This document shows positions 10,873 through 21,213 of a DNA stretch of 64,000 nt, one piece after another. Numbering within the stretch: position 1 is the first letter of the stretch; every line of letters starts with the position of its first letter. The DNA is taken from positions 62,001 to 126,000 of the forward strand of contig NZ_LZJI01000197.1 in assembly GCF_001667775.1 (NCBI RefSeq), in the 5' to 3' direction. The position numbers and the translations under genes are program-made. The DNA comes from Mycobacterium sp. E1747. Its GTDB lineage: Bacteria > Actinomycetota > Actinomycetes > Mycobacteriales > Mycobacteriaceae. The notes under the pieces are model-generated. The model was not told the DNA's origin. It was given only the letters and a program-made list of their open reading frames with translations, and ran no database searches.

Positions 10873-11343
10873 CTAGGCCGGCCCGTTGACGATGCGATCC
10901 CGGATGCCGGTCGCCGTGGTGAGGTGCGCTTCGGCGGAGTTCATGAATTCGCCCGCGTGGCGCGCCTCGTTGGCGTCCTTGTCCTCGACCGCGGCGACGC
11001 AAAAGTGGGACGCGGCATCGAAGTCGTCGAGGCTGGCTTGCAGCGCGTCGGTGAGTTCTTTGTCAGGGGACGGCAAGTGGCCTTGGAGGAAGCTCGCCGC
11101 GTCATGGCCCTCGTGGCAGGCAGCCCCGAGTGCGGCGTAGTCATGCTCCCCGATGGCGAAGGTCGCCTTGCCCATGGCGATCCCAAGGTCTTGCATGTGG
11201 TCCTTGGTCTGTTCGACCCATCCGCGCACAGCCTGCGCGTGCGACGTTGTGGTGGTGGGGCCTGCGCCGCCGGTGGATGTGCGAGTTGAGCAGCCGGCGA
11301 TGGTAAGAACTGCCGCCGCGCACACCATGGCTTGCTTGATCAC
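10873..11343 (-). CDS. Putative lipoprotein
   Basis: A 156-residue lipoprotein precursor. The GTG start has GGAGGA seven bases upstream. The short leader ends in a good lipobox, IAGC, with the lipidated Cys near residue 19. A Ser/Thr-rich linker follows (TRTSTGGAGPTTTTS) and then a helical domain with two further cysteines, AACHEG and HFCVAA. The composition suggests a four-helix bundle, but I do not recognise the family. The two genes downstream on the same strand are the DUF732 gene and methyltransferase copy 2. Confidence 0.75.
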   Translation of the reverse strand: MIKQAMVCAAAVLTIAGCSTRTSTGGAGPTTTTSHAQAVRGWVEQTKDHMQDLGIAMGKATFAIGEHDYAALGAACHEGHDAASFLQGHLPSPDKELTDALQASLDDFDAASHFCVAAVEDKDANEARHAGEFMNSAEAHLTTATGIRDRIVNGPA

Positions 11344-11460
11344 CGCTGTCCTCCTCAGAACCCCCTGAACGGTGATCCTGCGCGCCGGCCCTATCCGCCA
11401 GACAGGGCATAAAGGCTCTACCTCTAATAGCAAGACGGCCCGAATTCGGTCGCTGAATCG

Positions 11461-11517
11461 TCGGTCTCGAACCGATACTGGGAAGGATCGAGTCCGCCGC
11501 CGTGCCGATCGTGGGTC
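11461..11517 (-). pseudogene. Decayed tRNA-like copy of the tRNA-Leu region
   Basis: The plus-strand text GTCGGTCTCGAACCGATACT matches the T-arm part of the tRNA at 12875-12951 with two changes, and similarity continues weakly through the anticodon stem (GTCCGCCGCC against GTCCGCTGCC) towards the D-arm. The acceptor stem and anticodon loop are broken, so it cannot be functional. Same orientation as the intact tRNA, 1.4 kb away, with one methyltransferase gene in between. Confidence 0.6.
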
Positions 11518-11525
11518 CAGCTCGG

Positions 11526-12951
<1,426 letters not shown>

Positions 12952-13306
12952 CCGGCCGCGAATCTAGCTTGCGAACGCCGAAGCCGGGACATCGCATCCC
13001 GTCCAAAGAAGCGAAATTTCCCACATGCGGCGCGACCGGCGATTGGCTAGGATCCGCGCCCGCGCGCATTAACCACGGCTTTCCGGCAGATGACAGATGA
13101 CACGGCTATGTCATCCCGCAAGACCGTGTTAAAACTGCCGACCTCATCGTTAAAACGCCGTAAACGGCTGTCACGCTGACGCTTTCGGCCGAGACCGTGG
13201 AGTCGTGGGTCGTTAGTGTTACGCCAGCGCACAGGGGCCGTTACGCGAACACACAGGTCGATCCACCGCATGGGGGTCGGCTCGTTCCAACATATAGGAG
13301 CAATCG
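12952..13306 (+). promoter_or_regulatory. Upstream region of the PE-PPE-esx operon
   Basis: About 355 bases without a gene. It contains two direct GATGACA copies (13089-13095, 13096-13102) with an inverted TGTCATC at 13109-13115, then two direct GTTAAAAC copies (13128-13135, 13149-13156) exactly 21 bases apart, and CCGTAAACGG at about 13158. Repeats spaced by two helical turns suggest a response-regulator or other dimer binding on one face. AGGAG precedes the PE start. No single promoter hexamer pair is assigned. Confidence 0.5.
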
Positions 13307-14200
13307 ATGGCATTTCTGACAACACAGACCGAAGAGATGCTCGCTGCCGAGCAGCTGCTGTCGGGGATCAACACCAACCTGGCGGCGCAGAACGCGGGCG
13401 CCGCGGCGGCGACCACGGTCATCGCTCCCGCCGCCGCCGATCCGGTGTCGGCCCAGCAGGCGGCGATCTTCTCGACGTACGGCACCCAATACCAGGCGAT
13501 CGCCACCGAGGCGCAGGCGTTGCTGGACAACTACGCGCAGACCCTCGGCATCAGCTCCGGCAGCTACGGCGACACCGAGGCCATCAACGCGAGCCAGGCC
13601 GCGCTGTCGAGCGCCGCTTCCCCGCTCGCCGCCGCCGCTACGACGCCGTCGAACACTCCACTCGACTACCTGGCATGGCTGCTGGGTAGCACGGGCAACG
13701 GCACCAACCCGAACATGCTGGGCGGGATCTTCGGCCTGTCGAGCAACGGCGCCAACATCGGCAACATCGGCTTCGGCAACTGGGCTTCCGCCGGTTCGGA
13801 CCTGATCGGCCTGGCCGGTGGCGGTCTGCTCGACACCTCCGCCGCCGACGCCGCGGGCTCGGCCGCCGGGGCGGCGGGCCTCGCCGACACGACCGCCCCG
13901 ATGGCCGGCGGCGGCATGGCCGGCATGGGCGCGGCGCCGATGGCCTCGATGGGCTCGGCCACGATGGTCAGCAAACTGTCGGTGCCGCCGACGTGGGCCG
14001 CTCCCGCCACCCCGGTGGTTGGTACCAGCGCCGCACCGCTGCAGACCGTGGGCTGGACCGCCGCCGCACCGCAGGCCGGCGCGGGGACCATCATCCCGGG
14101 CATGCCGGGCATGGGCGGAGCGGCGCGCAACAGCGCCGGCTTCGGCGCCCCGCGCTACGGCGTCAAGCCGATCGTCATGCCGAAACCGGCGACCGTCTAG
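13307..14200 (+). CDS. PE family protein with PPE-like C-terminal domain (PE8 type)
   Basis: A 297-residue PE protein. Residues 1 to about 95 form the PE helical hairpin (MAFLTTQTEEMLAAEQLLSG, with a YxxxD/E-like YGDTE export signal near 84-88). The PE domain pairs with a PPE protein for ESX (type VII) secretion. Residues from about 200 carry VPPTW, an AAP-rich stretch, PGMPGMGG and the tail RYGVKPIVMPK, which closely resembles the C-terminus of the next gene's PPE protein. The start follows AGGAG. First gene of the operon PE-PPE-esx-esx, as in Rv1040c-Rv1037c. Confidence 0.88.
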   Translation: MAFLTTQTEEMLAAEQLLSGINTNLAAQNAGAAAATTVIAPAAADPVSAQQAAIFSTYGTQYQAIATEAQALLDNYAQTLGISSGSYGDTEAINASQAALSSAASPLAAAATTPSNTPLDYLAWLLGSTGNGTNPNMLGGIFGLSSNGANIGNIGFGNWASAGSDLIGLAGGGLLDTSAADAAGSAAGAAGLADTTAPMAGGGMAGMGAAPMASMGSATMVSKLSVPPTWAAPATPVVGTSAAPLQTVGWTAAAPQAGAGTIIPGMPGMGGAARNSAGFGAPRYGVKPIVMPKPATV

Positions 14201-14255
14201 TCCTCGTGCCCTCGAAAACCTCAAATTTCTAAAGACAAAGGAGCGGGAAACACAA

Positions 14256-15416
14256 ATGGTTCTTGACTTTGCAGCAGTTCCGCCGGAGATCACCTCCGCG
14301 CTTTTGTACTCGGGCGCGGGCGCCGGCCCGCTCATGGCCGCCGCGGCCTCATACGCCAACCTGGCCGCCGAGGTGAGCGCCACCGCAAGCCAGTGGGAGT
14401 CGATCATCTCGCTGCTCACCACCGAAAACTGGACCGGCGGCGGGTCGGTGGCGGCCGCGGCCGCGGCCCAGCCGATCATCACATATCTCACCGAGACGGC
14501 AACCACGCTCGAGCAGGCCAGCGCGCAAGCCACGGCGTCGGCGGCCGCGTACGAGGCCGCCTTTGCGGCGACGGTTCCCCCGCCGGTGATCGCGGCCAAC
14601 CGGTCGTTGCTCGCGACACTCGTCGCGACCAACGTCCTCGGCGTCAATTCGGCCGCGATCGCCGCGACCGAAGCGCAGTACGCCGCGATGTGGGCTCAGG
14701 ACGCCGCGATGATGGCCGCCTACCAGGCGGCGTCGGCGGCGGCGGGGGTGCTGACTCCCGTGACACCGCTGACGTCGACCACCAACCCCGGGGCAGCCGC
14801 GGCCGCCGACAGCGCCGCGCTCGCCGCGGACTCGTCCGGCGGCACGGTCCAGGCACTGGCGGCCCCCATCTCCAATGCGGCCATAACCGCCCCGACCCTG
14901 CCCTTCCAGACCACGGGAATCTTGTCCTCGGTCGACAACTTCCTCGGGACACCGTCGGTGCTCAACGGCATCAACGGCGCCGTCAACACCGCAGCCTGGT
15001 GGGTCTGCAACACCATCCCCACGGCCGTGTCGCTGGGCCACACCCTCGGCTCCGTGCCGTCGATCCCGTTCGCGCTCACCGACTCGGTCACGCCGCTCGC
15101 CGGTGGGATGGTGCAGGGCACCATGGTCGGCTCGGTGTCCGGCGCGGGAGCGTCGGCCGCCCTGGGCGAGGCCTCCGCGGTCGGCGGGCTCTCGGTGCCG
15201 GCTGGCTGGAATGCGGCCGCCCCGGCGACGTCGCTGGCTTCCTCCACCGCCCCGCTCGAAGGCTCGGGCTGGACGGCCGCGGCGGAAGCGGAGCCCGTCG
15301 CCGCGATGCCCGGCATGCCCGGCATGGCGGGCGCGGCCAAGGGCGCCGGTGCCTACGGCGCCGGGCCGCGATACGGCTTCAAGCCGATCGTCATGCCCAA
15401 GCAGGTTGTCGTCTGA
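14256..15416 (+). CDS. PPE family protein, SVP subgroup (PPE15 type)
   Basis: A 386-residue PPE protein starting MVLDFAAVPPEITS. The PPE domain covers residues 1-180, with the conserved W of MWAQDA near 150. The SVP signature GGLSVPAGW lies near residue 310, and the tail is RYGFKPIVMPKQ. It should dimerise with the PE protein upstream and leave the cell by an ESX system, probably ESX-5 (inference from family). AAAGGAG precedes the start. The open frame that begins far upstream is an overlap with the PE gene. Confidence 0.9.
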   Translation: MVLDFAAVPPEITSALLYSGAGAGPLMAAAASYANLAAEVSATASQWESIISLLTTENWTGGGSVAAAAAAQPIITYLTETATTLEQASAQATASAAAYEAAFAATVPPPVIAANRSLLATLVATNVLGVNSAAIAATEAQYAAMWAQDAAMMAAYQAASAAAGVLTPVTPLTSTTNPGAAAAADSAALAADSSGGTVQALAAPISNAAITAPTLPFQTTGILSSVDNFLGTPSVLNGINGAVNTAAWWVCNTIPTAVSLGHTLGSVPSIPFALTDSVTPLAGGMVQGTMVGSVSGAGASAALGEASAVGGLSVPAGWNAAAPATSLASSTAPLEGSGWTAAAEAEPVAAMPGMPGMAGAAKGAGAYGAGPRYGFKPIVMPKQVVV

Positions 15417-15577
15417 TGTCGGAATACCGGTACGGGAAATAAGGGGGTACATGTCACCCGTTTGAGGCGATGAGTTAACCGGTAGGCCGTAATCTGTCCA
15501 CAACGCGGCCACCACCGCATCAATTGGAACTGTTAAGACTTCGAGTTTGAAGGCTTGAAAGACAAGGAGAAAGAAAC

Positions 15578-15874
15578 ATGGCAACTCGTTTTATGACTGA
15601 CCCGCACGAGATGCGGGCGATGGCGGGCCGCTTCGAGGTGCACGCCCAGACCGTTGAGGACGAGGCCCGCAAGATGTGGGCGTCCTCGATGAACATCGCC
15701 GGCTCGGGCTGGAGCGGCCAGGCGCAGGCGACCTCGTACGACACCATGGGTCAGGTCAACCAGGCCTTCCGCAACATCGTCAACATGCTCCACGGGGTGC
15801 GCGACGGGCTGATCCGCGACGCGAACAACTACGAACAGCAAGAGCAGGCCTCGCAGCAGATCTTGGGCAGCTAG
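15578..15874 (+). CDS. esxJ: WXG100 protein EsxJ type (QILSS subfamily)
   Basis: A 98-residue secreted WXG100 protein ([15 protein letters not shown] start, central WSG turn in SGWSGQAQ, tail QASQQILGS). It belongs to the EsxJ/EsxK/EsxM/EsxP/EsxW group, which forms a heterodimer with the EsxI/EsxN-type partner encoded 43 bases downstream. The pair is exported by type VII secretion. AAGGAG precedes the start. Which paralogue of the group this is cannot be settled by sequence alone; the symbol follows synteny with Rv1038c. Confidence 0.88.
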   Translation: MATRFMTDPHEMRAMAGRFEVHAQTVEDEARKMWASSMNIAGSGWSGQAQATSYDTMGQVNQAFRNIVNMLHGVRDGLIRDANNYEQQEQASQQILGS

Positions 15875-15917
15875 TAGCCGAAGCCGCTGTCTTCCAACAC
15901 TTTTAAGGAGCTAAGCA

Positions 15918-16202
15918 ATGACCATTAACTACCAGTTCGGCGATGTCGACGCCCACGGTGCCCTGATCCGCGCCCAGGCCGCGTCTTTGGAGGCTGAGCA
16001 CCAGGCCATCGTTCGTGATGTGCTTGCTGCGGGTGACTTCTGGGGCGGCGCGGGTTCGGTGGCCTGCCAGGAGTTCATCACCCAGTTGGGTCGCAACTTC
16101 CAGGTGATCTACGAGCAGGCCAACGCCCACGGGCAGAAGGTGCAAAGCGCCGGCAACAACATGGCCAGCACCGACAGCGCCGTTGGGTCCAGCTGGGCCT
16201 GA
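15918..16202 (+). CDS. esxI: WXG100 protein EsxI/EsxN type (Mtb9.9 family)
   Basis: A 94-residue WXG100 protein (MTINYQFGDVDAHGA start, WGG turn in DFWGGAGS, tail SSWA). It is the heterodimer partner of the preceding esxJ-type protein and a member of the strongly immunogenic Mtb9.9 family. TAAGGAGC lies upstream of the start. It is the last gene of the PE-PPE-esx operon, followed by a strong terminator 18 bases after the stop. The symbol follows synteny with Rv1037c. Confidence 0.88.
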   Translation: MTINYQFGDVDAHGALIRAQAASLEAEHQAIVRDVLAAGDFWGGAGSVACQEFITQLGRNFQVIYEQANAHGQKVQSAGNNMASTDSAVGSSWA

Positions 16203-16220
16203 CACCGCTTCTTCACTCGA

Positions 16221-16250
16221 AGGGCCCGCACACCACGGTGTGCGGGCCCT
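16221..16250 (+). terminator. Strong intrinsic terminator after the esx pair
   Basis: Perfect 13-bp stem AGGGCCCGCACAC/GTGTGCGGGCCCT with the four-base loop CACG, preceded by AA and followed by TTTCGATTTT. Confidence 0.9.
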
Positions 16251-16856
16251 TTCGATTTTCGCTTATCCGGCCACTGGCGAACGCGGGATGAGTGAGGGGC
16301 GGAACCCGACCCGGTGCACCGCGCGGTCGGACTCGCGGTCGACCATGCCGCCCAGCGGCAACTCGCAGACGTCACTGGCCGCCGCAGGCGACGGCGCCCC
16401 CGCCCCACCCGCCCGGCATGGCCTTGGTATCGAGGGCGGTGGGCAGCGGACTCGTGGAGGGCGGGCTCTCTCCCGAGCCGCGCCCGCCGCGAAACATGGC
16501 CAAAGAGGCCGACTTTGGTGATCGATCGCGCGAGCCGGACTTCGTTGTCCGCCGCGGCCGAGCGTACGTATTTCGGCCGCGACCCCAACCGCGGCCATTC
16601 GGCGCATCGCAAGTGGACCAAATCCGCTCGGATGCCTCGGTTTCGGGATATGTCGCCTGGAACCGACGCGCGGGGATAAGCCAACGGCATTGAGATTCAA
16701 CGCTTTTGACGAACCGGCGCGCCGCAAGTGGTCCCACCGGACACATAGAGAAGTCGCATTCGGGCCGGGCCTACACGGGCGCCGCCACCCGCGCACATTT
16801 GAGAACTCTATGAACTCCGTGACAGTCGGGTGTGGATCTTGCCAGAATGGAGGAAC
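16251..16856. other. Gene-poor stretch upstream of trcR
   Basis: About 600 bases where I cannot support a gene. Minus-strand frames are open but low in complexity; one ends VDRESDRAVHRVGFRPSLI, which reads like the tail of a decayed gene, without a recognisable partner. In M. tuberculosis this gap holds insertion-sequence remnants; none is recognisable here. The last 60 bases contain the direct repeat GAACTCTATGAACTC (about 16802-16817) and should include the trcR promoter. TrcR is known to regulate its own gene. Confidence 0.4.
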
Positions 16857-17630
16857 ATGACCGCAATGTCGGACTACGCGGGTGGCCAGCGGCCCCGCCA
16901 GGCCATCCTCGGGCAGCTGCCCAGGATTTATCGTGCCGATGGCTCGCCGATCAGGGTCCTTTTGGTCGACGACGAGCCGGCGCTGACCAACCTGGTCAAG
17001 ATGGCGCTGCACTACGAGGGCTGGGTTGTCGACATCGCCCACAACGGACGCGAGGCCATGGCTAAGTTCGACAAGGTCAGTCCAGACGTGCTGGTGCTCG
17101 ACATCATGCTGCCCGACGTCGACGGGCTGCGGATCCTGGAACGGGTCCGCCAATCCGACGCCTACACCCCGACGCTCTTCCTTACCGCGCGGGATTCGGT
17201 GATGGACCGGGTCACGGGACTGACGGCGGGCGCCGATGACTACATGACCAAGCCGTTCAGCCTGGAAGAGCTCGTCGCACGGCTGCGCGGGCTGCTGCGC
17301 CGTTCCGGTCAGCAGGCGCCGCCCGCGGCTGAAACCCTCAACGTCGGTGACCTGCGGCTGGACACCGCCAGTCGCGAGGTGACGCGGGGCGGCACGCAGA
17401 TATCGCTCTCCTCAACCGAGTTCGAATTGTTGCGGTTCCTGATGCGAAATCCCCGTCGCGCGCTGAGCCGCAGCGAGATCCTCGACCGCGTGTGGAACTA
17501 CGACTTCGCCGGGCGCACCAGCATCGTGGACCTCTACATCTCCTACCTGAGGAAGAAGATCGACTCCGGACGGGAACCGATGATTCACACGGTGCGCGGA
17601 GTTGGATACATGTTGCGGTCCCCGGAATGA
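16857..17630 (+). CDS. trcR: Response regulator TrcR
   Basis: OmpR-family response regulator of 257 residues. The receiver domain begins near residue 35 with the acidic pocket DDEP, the phospho-acceptor Asp in VLVLDIMLPDVDG and the lysine in DYMTKPFS. The C-terminal winged helix includes RALSRSEILDRVW and ends HTVRGVGYMLR. GGAGGA six bases before ATG sets the start. TrcS overlaps its stop codon (ATGA). In M. tuberculosis TrcR is autoregulated and controls Rv1057, whose homologue is at 4786-5841. Confidence 0.93.
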   Translation: MTAMSDYAGGQRPRQAILGQLPRIYRADGSPIRVLLVDDEPALTNLVKMALHYEGWVVDIAHNGREAMAKFDKVSPDVLVLDIMLPDVDGLRILERVRQSDAYTPTLFLTARDSVMDRVTGLTAGADDYMTKPFSLEELVARLRGLLRRSGQQAPPAAETLNVGDLRLDTASREVTRGGTQISLSSTEFELLRFLMRNPRRALSRSEILDRVWNYDFAGRTSIVDLYISYLRKKIDSGREPMIHTVRGVGYMLRSPE

Positions 17631-19159
17631 CCCGGGAGCGGGAGCGGGACGCCCTGTCCGGCGATCTTCCGCGGTGGCTGCCCCGTTCGTTACGCCGCCA
17701 GCTGTTGTTGGGCGTCCTCGCGGTCGTAAGTGTGGTGCTGATGACGGTAGGGATCGTCTCCGTGCTGAGCCTGCGCGGCTACGTCACTGCGATGAGCGAC
17801 GCCGATGTCGCCGAGTCCTTGGACGCGTTGGGCCACTCCTACCACAAATACGTTCGGGGAGAACACGATCCGGGCGGTGGCGCCAAGCCGCTGCCGGAGG
17901 CGATGCTGCAGTTCACCGATCAGACGCCGGGAAACCTGATCCTCGTGCTGCACGAGGGCACCGTGATCGGGTCGGCGGTGTTCTCAGAAGCCGAAGCGCG
18001 GCCCGCGCCCGCCGACGTCGTCCGCGCCATCGAGGAGCAGTCGTGGACAAACGGGCCGCCGCGGACCGAGAACCTGGGCAGCCTTGGGTTTTACCGGCTC
18101 AAGAGCCACGTCGACGGATCGGACGTGCTGATCGCCGGCGTATCGCTGAACCTCGCCGACCAAATCATCACCCGCAAACAGATCACCACCACGCTGCTCA
18201 TCGCGGCGGCGCTGACGGTCACCGCCGGGCTCACGGTGTGGGTCGTCGGCTATACCCTGCGGCCGTTGCGCCGGTTGGCCGCTACCGCGGCGGAAGTCGC
18301 CGCGATGCCGCTGGCCGACGACGACCACCGAATCAGTGTCCGGGTGCGGCCGCGTGACACCAACCAACAGAACGAGGTCGGCATCGTCGGCCACACCTTG
18401 AACCGGTTGCTGGACAACGTCGATAGTGCGCTGGCGCAGCGCGCCGAATCCGACCTACGGACACGGCAATTCATCACCGACGCCAGCCACGAGCTGCGAA
18501 CCCCGCTCGCGGCGATTCAGGGCTACGCCGAACTCACCCGCCAGGACAGTTTGGAGTTGCCGCCGACCACCGAGTATGCGCTGGCCCGCATCGAGTCAGA
18601 AGCGCGGCGCATGACGCTGCTCGTCGACGAGCTGCTGCTGCTGTCCCGCCTGGGCGAGGGGCAAGACCTGCAAAGCGAGGACGTCGACCTTGCCGAGCTC
18701 GTCGGTAACGCCGTCAACGACGCGGCGGTCGCGGCGCCGACACACCATTGGGTGAAGGAGCTGCCCGAGGAACCGGTGTGGGTGCGCGGCGACCACGCGC
18801 GGTTGCACCAGCTGGTCAGCAACCTGCTCAACAATGCTCGGGTGCACAACCCGCCCGGGGTCACCGTCACGACCGCGATTACCTGCCGCCGCGACGGTCC
18901 CGAGGCGCCGTGCGCGGAACTGACCGTCACCGACGACGGACCGGGCATCGACCCGGAGCTGCTCCCCCGCTTGTTCGAACGGTTCGCCCGCGCCGACAAC
19001 TCGAGGCTGAATGGGACCGGCACCGGGCTGGGTCTGGCCATCGTCAGTTCGATCGTCAAGGCCCACCACGGCTCCGTCACCGCCGAATCCACCGAGGGGA
19101 GAACGGTTTTCCGGGTCCGGCTGCCGATCATCGACGGTCCGGGCGCCGACGACGAATGA
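17627..19159 (+). CDS. trcS: Sensor histidine kinase TrcS
   Basis: A 510-residue membrane kinase. Helix 1 is LLLGVLAVVSVVLMTVGIV near residue 25; a sensor loop of about 140 residues faces outward; helix 2 is LLIAAALTVTAGLTVWVVG; and then come HAMP, the H-box DASHELRTPLAA, the N-box LVSNLLNNARVHN and the G-boxes DDGPGIDPELL and GTGLGLAIV. The start overlaps trcR by four bases. It phosphorylates TrcR; its signal is unknown. Downstream lies the kdp operon on the same strand, separated by 200 bases. Confidence 0.93.
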   Translation: MTRERERDALSGDLPRWLPRSLRRQLLLGVLAVVSVVLMTVGIVSVLSLRGYVTAMSDADVAESLDALGHSYHKYVRGEHDPGGGAKPLPEAMLQFTDQTPGNLILVLHEGTVIGSAVFSEAEARPAPADVVRAIEEQSWTNGPPRTENLGSLGFYRLKSHVDGSDVLIAGVSLNLADQIITRKQITTTLLIAAALTVTAGLTVWVVGYTLRPLRRLAATAAEVAAMPLADDDHRISVRVRPRDTNQQNEVGIVGHTLNRLLDNVDSALAQRAESDLRTRQFITDASHELRTPLAAIQGYAELTRQDSLELPPTTEYALARIESEARRMTLLVDELLLLSRLGEGQDLQSEDVDLAELVGNAVNDAAVAAPTHHWVKELPEEPVWVRGDHARLHQLVSNLLNNARVHNPPGVTVTTAITCRRDGPEAPCAELTVTDDGPGIDPELLPRLFERFARADNSRLNGTGTGLGLAIVSSIVKAHHGSVTAESTEGRTVFRVRLPIIDGPGADDE

Positions 19160-19361
19160 CGCGCGTATGCACGCCGGCGCCGGGGCGCTAAGAAACCGTA
19201 AAGGTTGGCCCGCGGTGCCGTTAGAAAAATGTCAACCAAAGGCCCTTGCCCCGCGGTGCCAGCTAATTTCAAGCTGATCTTGCCTCCGAGAACCGCGCCG
19301 TTGCTGACTCGATGAGGCCCTTTTGTATGCACGGCCGGAATGGAGAGAAGATGGGCTCGAG
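19160..19361 (+). promoter_or_regulatory. Upstream region of the kdp operon
   Basis: About 200 bases between trcS and the first small ORF of the kdp operon. It is comparatively AT-rich around GTTAGAAAAATGTCAACC (about 19220) and CTAATTTCAAGCTGATC (about 19263), where KdpE binding and the promoter would be expected. No clean -10/-35 pair is assigned. Confidence 0.4.
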
Positions 19362-19457
19362 ATGGACGTCGAGATGGACGTAGTGGCCTTCGTCGTGCTC
19401 ACGGTGGCGGTGTTCGCCGTGCTGGGCTTGGTGCAGAAGTTGGTCGAGCGGCTGTGA
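19362..19457 (+). CDS. 31-residue single-helix membrane peptide before KdpF
   Basis: A short frame coding for one transmembrane helix ([19 protein letters not shown]) with a basic/acidic tail KLVERL. Its TGA overlaps the GTG of kdpF (GTGA), so it is translationally coupled to the pump genes. A second in-frame ATG at 19374 arises from a 12-bp tandem duplication around the start. It resembles KdpF in size and topology but not in sequence. The role is unknown; it may be a second small stabilising subunit of the KdpFABC complex (inference). Confidence 0.6.
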   Translation: MDVEMDVVAFVVLTVAVFAVLGLVQKLVERL

Positions 19458-19543
19458 GTTACGAAAACATCGTCGGTTTGGCGCTTTCCGTCCTTCTCGC
19501 GCTGTTCCTCGGTTGCGCACTGCTCTTCCCGGAGAGGTTTTGA
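19454..19543 (+). CDS. kdpF: Potassium-transporting ATPase subunit KdpF
   Basis: A 29-residue single-helix protein ([26 protein letters not shown]) with a GTG start. KdpF is the small lipid-like subunit that stabilises KdpABC. Its stop codon overlaps the start of kdpA by one base, and its start overlaps the preceding 31-residue ORF by four. Length, topology and the -PERF ending fit the family. Confidence 0.88.
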   Translation: MSYENIVGLALSVLLALFLGCALLFPERF

Positions 19544-21213
19544 TGAGCCCGACGACGGCCGGGCTGGTCTTCCTCGCGGTTCTCGCCCTGGCGCTGGTCG
19601 CCGTGCACGTGCCGTTGGGCGACTACATGTATCGGGTCTACACCGCCGAGGAGGACAATGCCGTAGAGCGGGCCGTCTATCGGTTGATCGGCGTCGACGC
19701 ACGCTCGGAGCAGACGTGGGGCGCCTACGCGCGCAGCGTCTTGGCGTTCTCGTCGACCAGCATCCTCGTCCTGTTCGTGTTCCAGCTGGTGCAGGGCAAA
19801 TTGCCGCTGCACCTGCATGATCCGGCCACCCAGATGACCCCGGGGCTGGCGTGGAACACCGCGGTCAGCTTCGTCACCAACACCAACTGGCAGGCTTACT
19901 CCGGCGAGTCCACGCAGGGCCACCTGGTGCAGATGGCCGGGCTGGCGGTGCAGAACTTCGTTTCCGCCGCCGTAGGCATGGCGGTCGCGATCGCGCTGGT
20001 GCGCGGGTTCGCCCGTACCCGCACCGGCGCGCTGGGCAACTTCTGGGTCGACCTGGTGCGCGGGACAATGCGCATCCTGTTGCCCATCGCGGCCCTGGGC
20101 GCGGTCGTGCTGATCGCGGGCGGGGCGATTCAGAATTTCCATCTGAACGATCAGGTCGTCACCACCCTCAACGGGGCGCGGCAGACGATCACCGGTGGTC
20201 CGGTGGCCAGCCAGGAAGCGATCAAAGAGCTGGGCACCAACGGGGGCGGCTTCTACAACGCCAACTCCGCCCACCCGTTCGAGAACCCGACCAGGTGGAC
20301 CAACTGGCTGGAGATCTTTTTGCTGCTGGTGATCAGCTTCTCGTTGCCGCGCACGTTCGGGCGCATGGTGGGCAGCACGAAGCAGGGCTACGCGATCGCA
20401 TCCGTGATGGCCTCGTTGTACGCGATCAGTGTGACCTTCATGATGTGGTTCCAGCTGCAGCACCACGGCACGGTGCCGACCGCGGTCGGCTCGGCAATGG
20501 AAGGGGTAGAGCAGCGGTTCGGCGTCGCCAACTCCGCGGTCTTCGCCGCCTCGACGACGCTCACCTCCACGGGCGCCGTCGACTCCGTCCACGACAGCTA
20601 CACCAGCCTCGGCGGCATGATGACCATGTTCAACATGCAGCTCGGCGAGGTCGCGCCCGGCGGCACCGGCTCTGGCCTCTACGGCATACTCATCCTGGCG
20701 GTGATCACCGTGTTCGTCGCCGGGCTGATGGTCGGGCGCACCCCCGAATACCTCGGTAAGAAGATCACTCCCCGTGAAATCAAGCTTGCCGCAAGCTATT
20801 TCCTGGTTACGCCGCTGATCGTGCTGACCGGTACCGCGATCGCGATGGCGCTGCCCGGCGAACGGGCGGGCATGCTCAACGCCGGCCCGCATGGACTGTC
20901 GGAGGTGCTCTACGCATTCACCTCCGCGGCCAACAACAACGGGTCCGCATTCGCCGGCATCAGCGTCAACACCAACTGGTACAACACCGCCCTGGGGCTC
21001 GCCATGGTCTTCGGTCGGTTCCTGCCGATCGTGCTCGTGCTCGCCCTGGCCGGTTCGCTGTCCAGGCAGGGGCAGACACCGGAATCCGCGGGCACGCTGC
21101 CGACCCACCGGCCACAGTTCGTCGGCATGGTCGCCGGGGTGACGCTGATCCTGGTGGCCCTGACCTTCCTGCCCATGCTGGCACTCGGACCCCTCGCTGA
21201 AGGAATCCACTGA
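19543..21213 (+). CDS. kdpA: Potassium-transporting ATPase subunit KdpA
   Basis: The K+-binding, channel-like subunit, 556 residues, with about ten helices. The selectivity-loop motifs are recognisable as [39 protein letters not shown] and [16 protein letters not shown] NNNGSAFAG. The start ATG follows GGAGAGG and overlaps the kdpF stop. It overlaps kdpB by an ATGA. It works with KdpB to import K+ at low external concentration. Confidence 0.96.
   Translation: MSPTTAGLVFLAVLALALVAVHVPLGDYMYRVYTAEEDNAVERAVYRLIGVDARSEQTWGAYARSVLAFSSTSILVLFVFQLVQGKLPLHLHDPATQMTPGLAWNTAVSFVTNTNWQAYSGESTQGHLVQMAGLAVQNFVSAAVGMAVAIALVRGFARTRTGALGNFWVDLVRGTMRILLPIAALGAVVLIAGGAIQNFHLNDQVVTTLNGARQTITGGPVASQEAIKELGTNGGGFYNANSAHPFENPTRWTNWLEIFLLLVISFSLPRTFGRMVGSTKQGYAIASVMASLYAISVTFMMWFQLQHHGTVPTAVGSAMEGVEQRFGVANSAVFAASTTLTSTGAVDSVHDSYTSLGGMMTMFNMQLGEVAPGGTGSGLYGILILAVITVFVAGLMVGRTPEYLGKKITPREIKLAASYFLVTPLIVLTGTAIAMALPGERAGMLNAGPHGLSEVLYAFTSAANNNGSAFAGISVNTNWYNTALGLAMVFGRFLPIVLVLALAGSLSRQGQTPESAGTLPTHRPQFVGMVAGVTLILVALTFLPMLALGPLAEGIH

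Noticed and set aside
13307..16202. A complete ESX secretion locus
   Set aside because: Only PE, PPE and two esx substrate genes are present; no eccB/eccC/eccD/mycP core genes are nearby, so this is a substrate cassette.
16263..17153. Minus-strand 296-codon frame overlapping trcR
   Set aside because: Its first half is antisense to trcR. Only the last 100 codons might be a relic, which is noted separately.
19459..21210. 583-codon open frame on the minus strand across kdpA
   Set aside because: It is the antisense shadow of kdpA, rich in Gln/Arg/His/Asp and without family motifs, as expected from GC-rich codon bias.
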